Notes: a model not told the origin generated them from the letters alone. A stretch of 64,000 bases of DNA from Candidatus Sumerlaeota bacterium (GCA_030156535.1 JASGMJ010000017.1:1-64000), one strand, 5' to 3'. Counted from the first letter of the stretch, positions 9,301 to 17,802 are shown. Program-made: numbers and translations.

Positions 9301-9835
9301 CGCACTCGCCCGGCACATCACGCTGCGCACCCTCGACGCCGAATGGCAGGACCACCTCCTGGCCATCGACAGCCTGCGCGAGGGCATCGGCCTGCGCGGC
9401 TATGGGCAGAAGGACCCCCTCGTCGAGTTCACCAAGGACGCCACCGACATGTTCAGCGAGATGCTGCTGACCATGCACCGCGAAGTCCTCGATCGCTTCT
9501 TCCGCGCCCAGCTTGTCACCGAGGACGAGCAGCGCCGCCGCGCAGCGGAAACGGCCGCGCGTGCACGCCTGCAGGCACAGAAGGCACAGGTTCTCTCTGC
9601 CGCCCAGGCCATCCAGAGCGGCGGCGAGGCACCGCCCCCCGAAGCAGAGGACACCGGCAAGCCGCGCAAGCCCCCCACCGGGCTCCCCACCTTCCGCCGC
9701 GACATGCCCAAGGTGGGCCGCAACGAGCCCTGCCCCTGTGGCAGCGGCAAGAAGTACAAGGACTGCCATGGAGCACCCGGCCTGCGCGAAAGCCGCAGCC
9801 ACAACATCCAGCCGCCCGAGCCACCGGAGGAATAA
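6392..9835 (+). CDS. secA: Preprotein translocase ATPase SecA with an extra inserted domain
   Basis: SecA drives unfolded preproteins through SecYEG by ATP hydrolysis. The 1147-residue protein has Walker A GEGKT at 247-251, DEVD at 352-355, the NBD2 block around [12 protein letters not shown], and a C-terminal zinc motif (CPC with CHG at about 1114-1126) that binds SecB or ribosomes. It is far longer than the roughly 840-900-residue enterobacterial form. One part of the excess, a helical insertion at about 375-470, is familiar from long SecAs of other phyla. Another, residues about 55-188, splits EFRRMI from [10 protein letters not shown] and resembles the C-terminal domain of acyl-CoA synthetases: it has [12 protein letters not shown] and a lysine at 149 in the DHKID position matching SGKI. 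The ATG at 6392 is preferred over 6371 because AAGGA lies nine bases upstream and it gives [11 protein letters not shown], the usual SecA start. Confidence 0.97.
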   Translation: MLKKLMKIVFGDKQARDMKWIMPIVDEINEVAAEYEKLSDDELKGKTAEFRRMIGAVPRVTRVGETVITHELAEIFLRRHPDVNRALFMGTRRDFHPAELVCFVILKEGVTPSDDLATQIREGMGRMSPDHRPAHVLFVDRYPMLKDHKIDYDLIMRVIEAGDIPSWGTYKWDELAKKAQPRKDEGITLDDLIPEAFAAVKEACRRHVGKTWMAAGGEIKWQMVPYDVQLAGAIALHKGNIAEMATGEGKTLVATMPLYLNALSGRGAHLVTVNDYLARRDSEWNAPIFEFLGLSVGCIDKTQSHTPERRAVYNSDIVYGTNNEFGFDYLRDNMALDRMQLVQREHAYAIIDEVDSVLIDEARTPLIIAGPVDRSNQQYEQLLAPVREIVSKQQMLVSRLAKEAADLLDEDPDSWEAGVRLLQCYKGMPKHNRYMKLREDPANQKLQDRVERELMLEKRIRELEEELYFTVDERNRQLDLTEKGRLTLSPDDPEYFVLPDLVDQLALIDQNPDLSPEEKEKEKIAVRENYETKAQTLHSISQLLHAFTLKRRDVEYVVEDGKVVIVDENTGRKMPGRRWSDGLHGAVEAKENVKIEKETQTLATITIQNYFRQYSKLAGMTGTAETEASEFNHTYKMDVIVVPTNVPVVRKDFDDVVYRTKREKYAAVLEEIERLHAMGLPILVGTTTVATSETISRMLRTKRLKHEVLNAKNHAKEAEIVAAAGQPGAITIATNMAGRGTDIKLGEGVRETRKDPSTNEDWMGGLQIIGTERHESRRIDRQLRGRAGRQGDPGTSRFFVSLEDDLMLWFGSERMSTWLQRLGLEEGEPIVHSLVTRAIGNAQKKVEGINQERRKRTLEYDDVMNKQRETIYKLRREILVEEDLYDVMLDVFADALTGVFENEFGNPRDTNSWDLDGFVDWLARTIITGDFSAMRGKRFADFDSLVEEAMTHVVQATKAKRDTLGDEMFTALARHITLRTLDAEWQDHLLAIDSLREGIGLRGYGQKDPLVEFTKDATDMFSEMLLTMHREVLDRFFRAQLVTEDEQRRRAAETAARARLQAQKAQVLSAAQAIQSGGEAPPPEAEDTGKPRKPPTGLPTFRRDMPKVGRNEPCPCGSGKKYKDCHGAPGLRESRSHNIQPPEPPEE

Positions 9836-9863
9836 CCCCCTTCCCCCCGGCACGATGATCACA

Positions 9864-9898
9864 CCGGCCCCGTTTTCCGCGGGGCCGGTTTCTTTTTG
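9864..9898 (+). terminator. Rho-independent terminator of secA
   Basis: The stem CCGGCCCC/GGGGCCGG surrounds a nine-base loop and is followed by TTTCTTTTT, 29 bases after the secA stop. Confidence 0.85.
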
Positions 9899-9907
9899 CC
9901 TGCCCCC

Positions 9908-9935
9908 CCATCGCCAATCCATCGCCGTTCCATCA
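9908..9935 (+). repeat. Dispersed 28-base upstream element, copy 1
   Basis: It starts CCATCGCCAATCCA and ends TTCCATCA. It aligns without gaps with copies at 36395 and 39374 (shared pattern CCATCGCC-R-ATCCA-K-CG-N4-TCCAT). All three lie roughly 75-105 bases upstream of a start codon on the same strand. Confidence 0.55.
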
Positions 9936-10008
9936 TCGTTCCCGTTTCCGCTCACGCGCTTTCCCGCTCGCGGCTCCTTCATCCTCCGCTTTCCAGGAGG
10001 AGCCACCC

Positions 10009-10908
10009 ATGCTTGCCGCCACCAACCGCCATCTCGAATCCACATCCCCCGTGCGTTTCGGCAATCAACCGGGGATGCTGCGTTTTCTCGACGTTGCTTC
10101 GGACGGTCCGCGCCACACCGTGCAAATCGTCACTGATCCACGGGAACATGCCGGACGGCTCGCAGCACGTCTCCGGCTGCTGCCGCGTCCCATCGTGGTT
10201 TTTGTTCACGGGTTCAACACGACGGTCGACGAGGCCCTTGCCTCGGCCGCGCGGTTGCAGTCGGACTTCGGCGTCGAGGCCGTGCCCTTCTGCTGGCCCG
10301 CCGACGGGGGCCGCACGGGGATCGCCCGTTATCGCGCGGACAAACGCGACGCGCTGGCGTCGGCCGTTGCGCTCTCGCGTTTCCTCGATGCCCTCGCGGC
10401 CGCCGTGATCACCCACGCACGCGCGGGCTGCACGATTCGCCTGACGCTGCTCGCCCACAGCATGGGCTGCTATCTGGTCAAGGCGCTGACCAAGTCTTCG
10501 CTGCTCGGCGCCGGGCGCCTGCTGTTCGACAACATCGTGCTCGCCGCGCCCGACGTGAATGCCGAGGGACACGCGGAATGGCTCGACCGGCTTTGCTTCC
10601 GCCACCGCCTGTTCGTTCTCCTCAACGAGCACGACGCTGCTCTTGCCGCTTCACGCGCCAAGACGGGGCCCGGGCAGCGCGCCCGGCTCGGGCACTGGCC
10701 ACGCCAACTCGACGCCCGCAACGCCACCTACGTTGATCTCACGCATGCTGAGGGCGTGGGCGCGTGCCACACCTGCTTTGCGGGCGAGCCGCTCGGCAAT
10801 GCGCGCCTGCGCGGGTTTCTTCGCGCGGCGCTCCACGGGGAAGCCGCTGAGCGCCCGCTCGTGTACGTTCCCCAGCGCAATGTGTATGAGTTGCCGCCCG
10901 CCGGCTGA
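10009..10908 (+). CDS. DUF900 family alpha/beta hydrolase
   Basis: The 299-residue protein has the DUF900 pattern: an oxyanion-side strand VVFVHGFNTTVDEA at about residues 63-76, a strand with VPFCWPADG near 95-105, and the nucleophile elbow HSMG at about 150, followed by DVNAEGH as probable acid-bearing loop. These predict a serine esterase or lipase-like enzyme of unknown substrate. No signal peptide is visible, so it is probably cytoplasmic. AGGAGG sits ten bases before the ATG. It converges on lipB, with only 12 bases between the stops. Confidence 0.85.
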   Translation: MLAATNRHLESTSPVRFGNQPGMLRFLDVASDGPRHTVQIVTDPREHAGRLAARLRLLPRPIVVFVHGFNTTVDEALASAARLQSDFGVEAVPFCWPADGGRTGIARYRADKRDALASAVALSRFLDALAAAVITHARAGCTIRLTLLAHSMGCYLVKALTKSSLLGAGRLLFDNIVLAAPDVNAEGHAEWLDRLCFRHRLFVLLNEHDAALAASRAKTGPGQRARLGHWPRQLDARNATYVDLTHAEGVGACHTCFAGEPLGNARLRGFLRAALHGEAAERPLVYVPQRNVYELPPAG

Positions 10909-10920
10909 AATCCGACGGCG

Positions 10921-11673
10921 TCATCCCGGCTGTTGCAGGGCGTCGACGGTGCTGTTTGTCAGGTCGAGGCGCAGCTCGCGCGCCAAGTGTTCCTTCAGGC
11001 CGTCCTTTGCCTGCTCGAAGTCCGGGCACTTTTCGCCCATCAGGCGTTCGAGCGACGTCACGCCGCGGTCGCGGATTCCGCACGGCACGATCATGCCGAA
11101 GTGATTGAGGTCCGTGCGAACGTTGAGAGCCAGGCCGTGCAGTGTCCACCACTTGCGAACGCGGATGCCCATGGCGCAGGCCTTGTCCTTGCCGATCCAG
11201 ACACCCGTGCGCCCTTCCCAGCGGAAGCCCTTCAGCCCCAGGGAGGCGGTGTACTGAATCACGGCTTCCTCCATCGCCCGCATGAAGGCGTGGACGCCGA
11301 AGCCGAGTTGCTGGATGTTGACGAGCGGGTAGGCGACGATCTGGCCTGGGCCGTGGTAGGTGATCTCGCCGCCACGGTCGGTCTCCGTCACGGCGATCCC
11401 ACGGCGTTCGAGAACGGCCTTGGGGGCGAGGACTTCCTCGTGTTTGCCCCGGCGGCCGATGGTGATGGTCGGTGGATGCTCGACGAATAGCAGCACATGC
11501 CCGAGCGTTCCGGCGACCTGGCGCTCGTTGATGGCGCGCTGGAGATCCCAGGCTTCCTGGTAGGCCATGCGGCCAAGATCGACAAACAACGCGGGCTGGG
11601 GGGAAAGCGCGGGTTGCGCGGGGGGGGAAGCTCCGGCTGCCGGAACTTCGGAGGATGATTGTTCGAGAGACAC
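10921..11673 (-). CDS. lipB: Octanoyl-[acyl-carrier-protein]:protein N-octanoyltransferase LipB
   Basis: LipB moves octanoate from acyl carrier protein onto lipoyl domains, the first step of endogenous lipoate synthesis. The 250-residue protein contains EHPPTITIGRRGK (about 65-77), the signature DRGGEITYHGPGQIVAYPLV near 98-117, HGLALNV, and IVPCGI with the catalytic cysteine. The usual lysine contact is within GKDKACAMGIRVRKW. About 30 extra Pro/Ala-rich residues precede the domain. It lies 34 bases after the PurE/YrdC fusion on the same strand and is probably cotranscribed with it. No LipA is present in the window. Confidence 0.95.
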   Translation of the reverse strand: MSLEQSSSEVPAAGASPPAQPALSPQPALFVDLGRMAYQEAWDLQRAINERQVAGTLGHVLLFVEHPPTITIGRRGKHEEVLAPKAVLERRGIAVTETDRGGEITYHGPGQIVAYPLVNIQQLGFGVHAFMRAMEEAVIQYTASLGLKGFRWEGRTGVWIGKDKACAMGIRVRKWWTLHGLALNVRTDLNHFGMIVPCGIRDRGVTSLERLMGEKCPDFEQAKDGLKEHLARELRLDLTNSTVDALQQPG

Positions 11674-11707
11674 GGACTGTCCGATCCAATGGGTTGTGGC
11701 GTTTTCG

Positions 11708-13273
11708 TTACGCCTTCAATTTTGCGCCGAGAAGCGCCGCGAGGCGGTCGCGGCTCACGCCGCCTTCGCGTAAAATTTCGAATTGTTCGCCCAGCGCGTT
11801 GAGCACCGTTGAGGCTTCGGGCGCACCGGGACATTCCCCAGCGTCCAGAACGCAATCAATGTACCCGCCGTAGTATTCGAGCACCTGCTGTGCCGAGGTC
11901 ATCGGCTCTTCGGGTGTCAGGCTGGCGTTGCGGGTCACGATGGGGCGCCCGATGCGGCGGATGACTTCGAGGCAGACCGTGTCGCTCGGGATGCGCACGC
12001 CGATGCGATCCGAGCGCGTCACGCCGGAGAGCACGCCGGGCGCCTTGGGGAAGACGATCGTCAGCGCTCCGGGCCAGCATTCCTCGATGACGCGTTCGAG
12101 CGCGGGGGGCACTTCGCGCACGATCTGTTCGAGCACGTCGGCGTGGTGAATCAGCACGCCCAGAGTGCGCTGGTGCATCTTTCCCTTCACGCGGCAGAGC
12201 CGTTCGATCGCGTCGCGGTTGGTGGCGTCAGCCGCCAATCCATAGACCGTGTCGGTGGGAATGGCGACGATGCCGCCTTCGAGCAGCACCATCATCACGT
12301 GGTCGATGAGGTCGTTGTTCAGGCTCTTGCGGTCGATGGTGAACAGCTTGGTATCGATGCCTCCCTCGCCGCGTTCCACCAGTGCGGCGGAGGCGGACGG
12401 CAAGGGGGAAAGCGCGGGAGTGAGGTTGGTGTCGCGCGATGCGGGCGAGACGAGGCTGGCAGGGTAAGGTTTGTCGGGCGTTTCGGCTTCCAGGGGCGCG
12501 GTGGCTTCTTCCTCGCCATCCTTGGGAGTGGGATCGTTGGCCAGATCGAATTCGCGCTGGGATGGCGCGGGCTCCTGGGGTTCGGGCGTGGGGACGAGGG
12601 CAACGGCCACCTGGCCGGAGGAGGACGAGGAGGAGCGCTCGCGCCAGGTGGCGCCGGGCTGAATGCGCTGGGACTTGTCGGCGGGAGCGGGGGTGACGGC
12701 CTCGCTGACGTCGCCGGCGTCGGTGTCTTTTTCCGACTCGGGCAGGATCGGTGTCGTGCATTCCGGCAAGCACAGGTCGGGGTATTCCGTGGCGAGTTCG
12801 CGTGCCATGCTATCGACGCGCTGGGCGGCCACAGTCCGGCGGTGGTCGAGCACTTCGCGCAGGCGCGGGTACTTGATCGCGAGCATCTGTGTCGCGAGCA
12901 GCGCAGCGTTTTCCGAGTTGTTGATTCCCACCGTGGCGATGGGCATGCCTGGCGGCAGCATGGAGAGCGAGAAGAGCGAATCCTGGCCGCGCAACGGCGA
13001 AGCGTCGATCGGCACGCCGATCACCGGGATGTTCAGGTGCGCCGCCAGATGCGTGGGGAGCAGGGCCGATCCGCTGCACGCGGCGATCACGACTTCGATT
13101 CCCGTCTGGCGGAACTGCGCCGCCAACTCGTCGAGCTTCTGGGGCGCGCGTGAGGCCTGCACTGCCTCGAAGACGTAGGGAATCCCCATCACGCGCAGAG
13201 CTTCGAGCCCGCGGCGCATGACGTTGAACTCGGCACGCGTCGAAACGATTACTCCGACCAGCGGTTTTGGCAT
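11708..13273 (-). CDS. PurE-like domain fused to a YrdC/Sua5 (TsaC-like) domain
   Basis: One uninterrupted 521-residue frame joins two families normally encoded apart. Residues 1-165 match PurE (5-(carboxyamino)imidazole ribonucleotide mutase): VGVIV, LPTHLAAHLNIPVIGVPI and AALLATQML. Residues about 315-515 match YrdC/TsaC, which makes threonylcarbamoyl-AMP for tRNA modification: GGIVAIPTDTVYGLAADA, CWPGALTIVF, RIGVRIPSD. The linker, 170-310, is Pro/Glu/Ser-rich. Both active sites deviate. The PurE SAHRTP becomes QASRAP, so the catalytic histidine is Ser41. The GSxSD loop becomes STRAE, and the second histidine is Leu71. The YrdC KxR...SxN set reads K-G-K at 363-365 and N-A-S at 449-451. It may be a regulator or altered enzyme. 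lipB follows on the same strand. Confidence 0.9.
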   Translation of the reverse strand: MPKPLVGVIVSTRAEFNVMRRGLEALRVMGIPYVFEAVQASRAPQKLDELAAQFRQTGIEVVIAACSGSALLPTHLAAHLNIPVIGVPIDASPLRGQDSLFSLSMLPPGMPIATVGINNSENAALLATQMLAIKYPRLREVLDHRRTVAAQRVDSMARELATEYPDLCLPECTTPILPESEKDTDAGDVSEAVTPAPADKSQRIQPGATWRERSSSSSSGQVAVALVPTPEPQEPAPSQREFDLANDPTPKDGEEEATAPLEAETPDKPYPASLVSPASRDTNLTPALSPLPSASAALVERGEGGIDTKLFTIDRKSLNNDLIDHVMMVLLEGGIVAIPTDTVYGLAADATNRDAIERLCRVKGKMHQRTLGVLIHHADVLEQIVREVPPALERVIEECWPGALTIVFPKAPGVLSGVTRSDRIGVRIPSDTVCLEVIRRIGRPIVTRNASLTPEEPMTSAQQVLEYYGGYIDCVLDAGECPGAPEASTVLNALGEQFEILREGGVSRDRLAALLGAKLKA

Positions 13274-13403
13274 GGGGGGAAATTCTCCGGGTCCGGTTTC
13301 GTCACGGGCACCCTAAGCTTAGGCAAGCACGGCACCGCTCAGGGTTCAACAGCGAACCGAAGCGCCCCGGGGGAAGAAGACGATTGGGTTCTGCCCATTC
13401 CCA

Positions 13404-14093
13404 CTACGTGCCGGGAGGGTGAACATTCTCCAGCATCGGGCCAATAACCGGAATCATGTCCATGAAGTTCTGCATTTCCCAGGTGTTCCCGTCCTTGCGC
13501 ATCGTCACCTTGTAGGTGTTCTTGCCCGTCGTGAACGTCACCACGGCGACGTCGGAATCCGGCTCGTGCTCCTGGTGAATGACGGCGCCGCCCGTGAGCG
13601 CTCCGCGCGACAGCATGAACTGCATCGCTTCCATTTTGCGTTTGCCGGCTGGCATTTCCGTCCATTCCGCCGAATTGGACCTCACGGACAGGAAGGAGAG
13701 TTTGTCGATGTTGTCGTTGAACCAATCCTGCGAGGCGTCGTCGAAGTAACCGAGCCACTGATTCACGGTGTCCTGGCTGGGCGACAAGCTGGCGGGCGGA
13801 ACATAGGGGAGCACGAAGGTCGTGTAGGACTCCACGACGCTGTCCGGGGTTCCGCGCTCGCCAATGCGCTGATCCTGTTTGAGGAAAAGCATGTAGCCGC
13901 CCCACGCAAGGCCAACAATGACAAAGACCCACACGGCATAGGAGAAGAGCTTGCGGCCGCCCTTGCGGGCCACATCGGCCGTGTACTTGACGAACTCGGT
14001 CTTCTTCTGCTGCTCGCCGCTTTTGGCGGGGGTCTTTCCGATGGCGGGCGAAGAGGCACCCGCCGGCTTACCGGCCGCTGGTTGTTTCGCCAT
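13404..14093 (-). CDS. Hypothetical single-pass membrane protein
   Basis: This 229-residue protein has a Lys/Pro/Ala-rich cytosolic N-terminus, one membrane helix at about residues 49-70 (SYAVWVFVIVGLAWGGYMLF) and an exterior domain of about 155 residues ending IPVIGPMLENVHPPGT. The exterior part has alternating strands (VAVVTFTTGKNTYKVTMRKDG) and could adopt an NTF2-like or lumazine-type fold, but I do not recognise a family. Its start overlaps the end of the YihY gene by 26 bases, so the two are translationally coupled and may act together in the envelope. Confidence 0.75.
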   Translation of the reverse strand: MAKQPAAGKPAGASSPAIGKTPAKSGEQQKKTEFVKYTADVARKGGRKLFSYAVWVFVIVGLAWGGYMLFLKQDQRIGERGTPDSVVESYTTFVLPYVPPASLSPSQDTVNQWLGYFDDASQDWFNDNIDKLSFLSVRSNSAEWTEMPAGKRKMEAMQFMLSRGALTGGAVIHQEHEPDSDVAVVTFTTGKNTYKVTMRKDGNTWEMQNFMDMIPVIGPMLENVHPPGT

Positions 14094-15807
14094 TTTCCGA
14101 AGCCTCCACCGTCTTGGTCTCTTCTGCTGCTTCCGGGGCGGTAAGGCGCTCGATCGCCACTTGTGAACCGCTCATGGACTCGTCGCGCGTGGCTGCCAGC
14201 AAATCGCCCAGCGACTTGGTGCGCAGCCGCCGGTCGCGGCGGCCAACCATCTGCTCGACGGCCGCCCCGACATTCGGGCGCCGGTGCCATTCGTCCGCCG
14301 CGCAAATCTGGCGGACGTCGCACCCCAGTCCCAGCAGATCGCGCACCGCAATGTGGCCGGGCGGGCGCGCAAGAATCAGGCTCCCTTCCTCCGTCATTGT
14401 CAACGTGCCTTGCTCTCTCAGCAGCCGGACGACTTCCTCGAGTTGCGAGAAGGGCATCTTGATTTTCAGCGCCAGGTCTTCCTGTGCCACCCCTTTTTCG
14501 CCGCGAATGAAGGCATCGCCGACGATCAGCGCCACCGTCACGAAAATGTGCCCGTCCAGCAGCGTTCTTGGGCGGTTGCCAAAGTACTGGCGGTAAAGCC
14601 TCCCGAGGTTCTGGGAAACGTACACCAGGTGATTGCCGAGAAGAAAGACGATCCACGTGAAGTAAATCCACACGAGGAAAATGGGGACGGCACCCAGCGT
14701 CCGGATCATCTGGCGCCGTGCGGCGCTGAGGTAGATGTAGTAGAAAAAGCCAACCTTTGCAAGTTCCCACAGCAGGCCCGCCGTCAATCCGCCCAGCAGG
14801 GCGTAGCGGAACTTCACCTGTGTCCGGGGGATCATGACGTAGGCCAGCGCCAGAAGCAGGCTGTTGAGCAGGAAGGGCAGGAAGCTGAGAAGAATGCCGA
14901 TGATGCGCTTGGATCGCGATTGGAAGCTAAAGTTTCCGCTCTGGCTGTCGGTGGTGGGAGTGGCGCCGGAAACGGAGATCTGGCCCCGGTACAGGGTCGG
15001 GGTGGCTGCCGTGTCGCCGCTGGCGGCCGCCGCGTTGGGAGCCAGAGGTGCGGAGGAACCCGGCTCCCCGGGCAGCGTGCTCCCCGCCTCTGAAGGCGCC
15101 GCGCCGGTCTCGGCGGACTCCGCAACAGAGGAGGTCGTGGACGCTTCTTCGCCGAGGATCGAAACAAGGAAGGAGGACGCCGTGACTGAAGCGCCAATAA
15201 TCACCGGCGCGAACACCAGCAGAAACGTGAACCCGGTCACCGATCTTCGCAGACTCGCTTTGCGGCGCGTTTCCCCCCAGGCTGCTTCAAAGGCCGACTC
15301 AATGGATTGATAAAGAATGTACCCCGTAATCAGGAGAGCCAGGAATCCCAGGAACCCGACGCGCGGCGCCGAAACGCGGTACTTTTCCGACATTTCGCGG
15401 ATGCTGCTCGTGATCGTCTGGATCTCGTCGAGCCGCTCGTCGCGCTCCTGGAGCTGCATGGGCGAGAGCATCCCCGCGTCCGGGGGCGGCAGCAGGCGCT
15501 TCTCCACAAAGTCGATCAGCTGAGTCTCCTGGTCCTTTGTGTAGAAGAGCGAGCCCATCGACGTGAGCAGGATGAGCAGGGGAAAGAGCGTCAGGATCGT
15601 GGTGTAGGTGAGCGCCGCCGCGCGCTGCCAGATTTGGTCGGCGCGCGATTCACGCCCCAGGATGTAGAGAAAGCGCAGGAAGTAGAGCCCGGTGCGTGGC
15701 GCACGGCGGGTGATCTCCGTCGGATCCTTCTCGGCCAGAAAGGCCTGCATTCCCTTCAACCGTTCGGTCGTCGCGGCCAGGGTGCCATTGGGCTTCTTCG
15801 TGGACAT
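14068..15807 (-). CDS. YihY/BrkB family membrane protein (UPF0761)
   Basis: The 579-residue product begins MSTKKPNGTL after an AAGG site; a frame open to 15939 would add an unconserved leader. It shows the YihY layout of about six membrane helices: AAALTYTTILTLFPLLILLTSM near residue 60, then GFLGFLALLITGYILY, and a C-terminal helix pair ending in HLVYVSQNLGRLYRQYFG. A long Ser/Ala/Gly-rich exterior loop (about residues 235-300) is unusual. After the last helix a winged-helix-like segment (FSQLEEVVRLLREQGTL) precedes a disordered tail. The family's function is unsettled; older names imply RNase BN or virulence roles that were not upheld. Confidence 0.85.
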   Translation of the reverse strand: MSTKKPNGTLAATTERLKGMQAFLAEKDPTEITRRAPRTGLYFLRFLYILGRESRADQIWQRAAALTYTTILTLFPLLILLTSMGSLFYTKDQETQLIDFVEKRLLPPPDAGMLSPMQLQERDERLDEIQTITSSIREMSEKYRVSAPRVGFLGFLALLITGYILYQSIESAFEAAWGETRRKASLRRSVTGFTFLLVFAPVIIGASVTASSFLVSILGEEASTTSSVAESAETGAAPSEAGSTLPGEPGSSAPLAPNAAAASGDTAATPTLYRGQISVSGATPTTDSQSGNFSFQSRSKRIIGILLSFLPFLLNSLLLALAYVMIPRTQVKFRYALLGGLTAGLLWELAKVGFFYYIYLSAARRQMIRTLGAVPIFLVWIYFTWIVFLLGNHLVYVSQNLGRLYRQYFGNRPRTLLDGHIFVTVALIVGDAFIRGEKGVAQEDLALKIKMPFSQLEEVVRLLREQGTLTMTEEGSLILARPPGHIAVRDLLGLGCDVRQICAADEWHRRPNVGAAVEQMVGRRDRRLRTKSLGDLLAATRDESMSGSQVAIERLTAPEAAEETKTVEASENGETTSGR

Positions 15808-15840
15808 CGCGCAACCTTGCGAAACGGGGGAGATGCGGCG

Positions 15841-15870
15841 CCCCCCGGATTTCCGTTGAGACCCGGGGGG
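15841..15870. repeat. Hairpin in the divergent YihY/phosphatase spacer
   Basis: CCCCCCGG at 15841-15848 pairs with CCGGGGGG at 15863-15870. A second C/G-rich palindrome (CCCCGGGGGAGCGCCCGGGG) lies near 15917-15936. They sit between divergent starts and could be regulatory or dispersed repeat remnants. Confidence 0.45.
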
Positions 15871-15948
15871 CATAAGCTTCGCTATGCGAAAGCATTGCAG
15901 CGCCATTCGAGTCTCCCCGGGGGAGCGCCCGGGGCTCAAGGAAATAGG

Positions 15949-16416
15949 ATGCTCGATAATTTCTCCTTCCTCCTGCCCGGCAAACTGGCCGGCTCCGCCG
16001 AGCCCGGCTCATGGGGCAATTTGCGCGAGGATCTCGAATTCGCCCGGTCCCAGGGCATCAGTGGGGTCGTCACGCTGACCGAGCGCCCGCTCCCCCGCCA
16101 GGACCTCGCGCACCTGCGGCTGAGCTACATGCACCTGCCGATCGTCGATTATTCGCCCCCCTCCCTGGCCCAGATCCGCGACTTTGTGGAGTTCGTGGAC
16201 CACGCCGAGCGCGCCGTTCTGGTGCATTGCCGCGCAGGCGTCGGCCGGACGGGCACCATGCTGGCCGCCTACCTGATTGCCAAGGGGCAGTCCGCCGCCG
16301 AGGCCATCGCCACCGTGCGCCGCAAACGCCCCGGCAGCATCGAAACGAGAGAACAGGAGCGCGTCCTCTACGACTGGGAACACGAGACTTCCGGCGGAGC
16401 CGGGAAGGCAGAATGA
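15949..16416 (+). CDS. Dual-specificity / tyrosine protein phosphatase
   Basis: The 155-residue protein has the cysteine phosphatase P-loop HCRAGVGRTGT, with Cys94 as nucleophile and Arg100 binding phosphate. Asp67 in IVDYSPPS is the probable general acid. The N-terminal FSFLLPGKLAGSAEPG matches small bacterial DSP/PTP-like proteins related to CDKN3 and PTPMT. It could dephosphorylate Tyr/Ser/Thr residues or a phospholipid head group. GGAAATAGG precedes the ATG at 15949. The frame is open further upstream but there it only shadows the opposite-strand YihY gene. Confidence 0.9.
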   Translation: MLDNFSFLLPGKLAGSAEPGSWGNLREDLEFARSQGISGVVTLTERPLPRQDLAHLRLSYMHLPIVDYSPPSLAQIRDFVEFVDHAERAVLVHCRAGVGRTGTMLAAYLIAKGQSAAEAIATVRRKRPGSIETREQERVLYDWEHETSGGAGKAE

Positions 16417-16458
16417 GGCCTTCGGCGCACGCGCTCCAAAAGACCATGCACTTTCCCC

Positions 16459-16487
16459 TTGTCAGGGCGGGGTCCGCCGCCTTTACT
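16459..16487 (+). promoter_or_regulatory. Candidate sigma-70 promoter for rpmG
   Basis: TTGTCA (16459-16464) and TTTACT (16482-16487) are spaced by 17 bases, 88 bases before the rpmG start, within otherwise very GC-rich sequence. Confidence 0.5.
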
Positions 16488-16575
16488 CCCCAACCCCTCG
16501 CGGCCCCGCCGCCTGGGAGCCCAAGCTGCTTCAAAACGGCCACTTTAGGCATCAAGTCTCACGGAGTTCAGAGCC

Positions 16576-16755
16576 ATGGCGAAGAAGGGAAATCGCGTCC
16601 AGGTGATCCTCGAGTGCACGGAGGCCCGCAAGGAAGGCGTGCCCCCGACGCGCTACGTCACCATGAAGAACCGCAAGAACACCCCGGGGCGTATCGAGCT
16701 GAAGAAGTACAACCGCTATCTGCGCCGCCACACGATGCACCGCGAAGTGAAGTGA
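16576..16755 (+). CDS. rpmG: Large ribosomal subunit protein bL33
   Basis: The 59-residue product begins [18 protein letters not shown] and ends [10 protein letters not shown], a clear L33, which sits near the E site of the 50S subunit. It has the conserved [21 protein letters not shown] core. Only one cysteine is present, so it is the zinc-free (C-minus) form that lacks the four-cysteine ribbon. The stop codon is part of GTGA, where the GTG begins the TroA-like lipoprotein gene, giving a four-base overlap. Confidence 0.95.
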   Translation: MAKKGNRVQVILECTEARKEGVPPTRYVTMKNRKNTPGRIELKKYNRYLRRHTMHREVK

Positions 16756-17666
16756 TCCGCCGCCGGGCACCCCGGAACAGACTCTCGGCGCGCAAGGGAT
16801 GGCTCACTGCCCTCCTCTGCGCGCTTTTTCTTGTTACCGCCTGCCAGCGCACCGCGGACTCCGGCCGCCCCACGGCCGGCGCCACCCCGGAAGTCATCAC
16901 CACCGCCGCGTTCGTCCAAAGCTGGACTGCAGACCTGCTCGATGGCGTCGAGAAGCCGGTCGTGGTTTTCGACCAGAACCTTGCCGCCGACGAGCCCAAG
17001 ATTGCGCCCGGCCAGGCCGCGCTGCTCGCCAACGCCCGCCTGCTCGTCAGCACGGGCACTGAAACCGATGCCTTCATTCGCGCCGCCCGGGAAAAGGAAG
17101 CCGCCTCCGCCCCAACCGCCGCTCCCTTCGCCATGCCCGCCGAGCGCACCTGGATCTGGCTCGATCTTTCCCAAGCCATCGCCGGCGTCCGCACGTTGTC
17201 CACGCGCCTCCAGGACGTTTTCCCCCAGGAGGCCGCAAAGATTGCCGCCAACGAGACGGATCTCACCGCGCGCCTCGAAGCTCTGGACGAGCGCCTGCTG
17301 CGCCTTGCCGCGCCGATCCGGGGCAGCGAGGTCTTTCTCCAGGATTCCCGCCTGACGCCGTTTGCCGAGCATTACGGCCTGACCGTCGCCGGTCTGCTCA
17401 GCCACCGGCAGGGCATGGCTCCCACCAGCGAGGAAATCGAGGCGTTCCAGCGCGCCGCCGCCCGGCACGCGAATCCCATCCTTCTTGCGGGCACTCAGAT
17501 TTCGGGAGACGTGCTCGAAGTCGGCGAGGAGTCCGCGACGGTGACGCTCGTGATTGTGGATCCCGTGCTGGCGGGCTACGTCGGACGCGGGCACTACGAA
17601 CGCGCCATGGAAGGCAACGCCATGGTGCTCGTGCCGGTGCTGGCGCACGCCAACGGGGGAAGCTGA
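16752..17666 (+). CDS. TroA/ZnuA-like metal-binding-protein family lipoprotein lacking the usual ligands
   Basis: The GTG start overlaps the rpmG stop and gives 304 residues beginning with a basic leader and a lipobox, [12 protein letters not shown]. The body follows the cluster A-I solute-binding fold: [39 protein letters not shown], a long helix with [14 protein letters not shown], and [12 protein letters not shown]. The metal ligands expected in this family are missing: the DPH site reads ADEP, HIWLDP reads WIWLDL, and the TSHDAF histidine position reads QDSRL. It may bind another ligand or have lost transport function. No ZnuB or ZnuC gene is nearby. A short L33 leader and its coupling to a Zn-family lipoprotein are discussed as a finding. 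Confidence 0.75.
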   Translation: MIRRRAPRNRLSARKGWLTALLCALFLVTACQRTADSGRPTAGATPEVITTAAFVQSWTADLLDGVEKPVVVFDQNLAADEPKIAPGQAALLANARLLVSTGTETDAFIRAAREKEAASAPTAAPFAMPAERTWIWLDLSQAIAGVRTLSTRLQDVFPQEAAKIAANETDLTARLEALDERLLRLAAPIRGSEVFLQDSRLTPFAEHYGLTVAGLLSHRQGMAPTSEEIEAFQRAAARHANPILLAGTQISGDVLEVGEESATVTLVIVDPVLAGYVGRGHYERAMEGNAMVLVPVLAHANGGS

Positions 17667-17674
17667 CGGGAAGC

Positions 17675-17782
17675 CTTCAAAATCCCCGTCTCCGTGATGC
17701 ACATCGGGCAACTCAAGCGGCCGTCAGCCTTTGCCAAGGCTGCGGCCGCACAAGAGCGCGTCTGGACCCCGGGGATTTGAAG
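17675..17782. repeat. Nested inverted-repeat element between convergent genes
   Basis: CTTCAAAATCCCCG at 17675-17688 pairs with CGGGGATTTGAAG at 17770-17782 (one mismatch or bulge). Inside, GCGGCCG-TCAGCCTT (17717-17731) pairs with AAGGCTG-CGGCCGC (17736-17749) around a TGCC loop. It could end transcription from both sides, be a structured RNA, or be a MITE-like element. Confidence 0.6.
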
Positions 17783-17802
17783 AGCGTTCCGGGGAGCGGA
17801 CC

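Noticed and set aside
5585..10045. A 1486-codon open frame on the minus strand
   Set aside because: It mirrors secA; very high GC at third positions leaves the opposite strand open. The product is low complexity with no family pattern.
16011..16751. N-terminal extension of the TroA-like gene through rpmG and the phosphatase
   Set aside because: The frame is open but crosses two real genes; the GTG at 16752 with a lipobox fits better.
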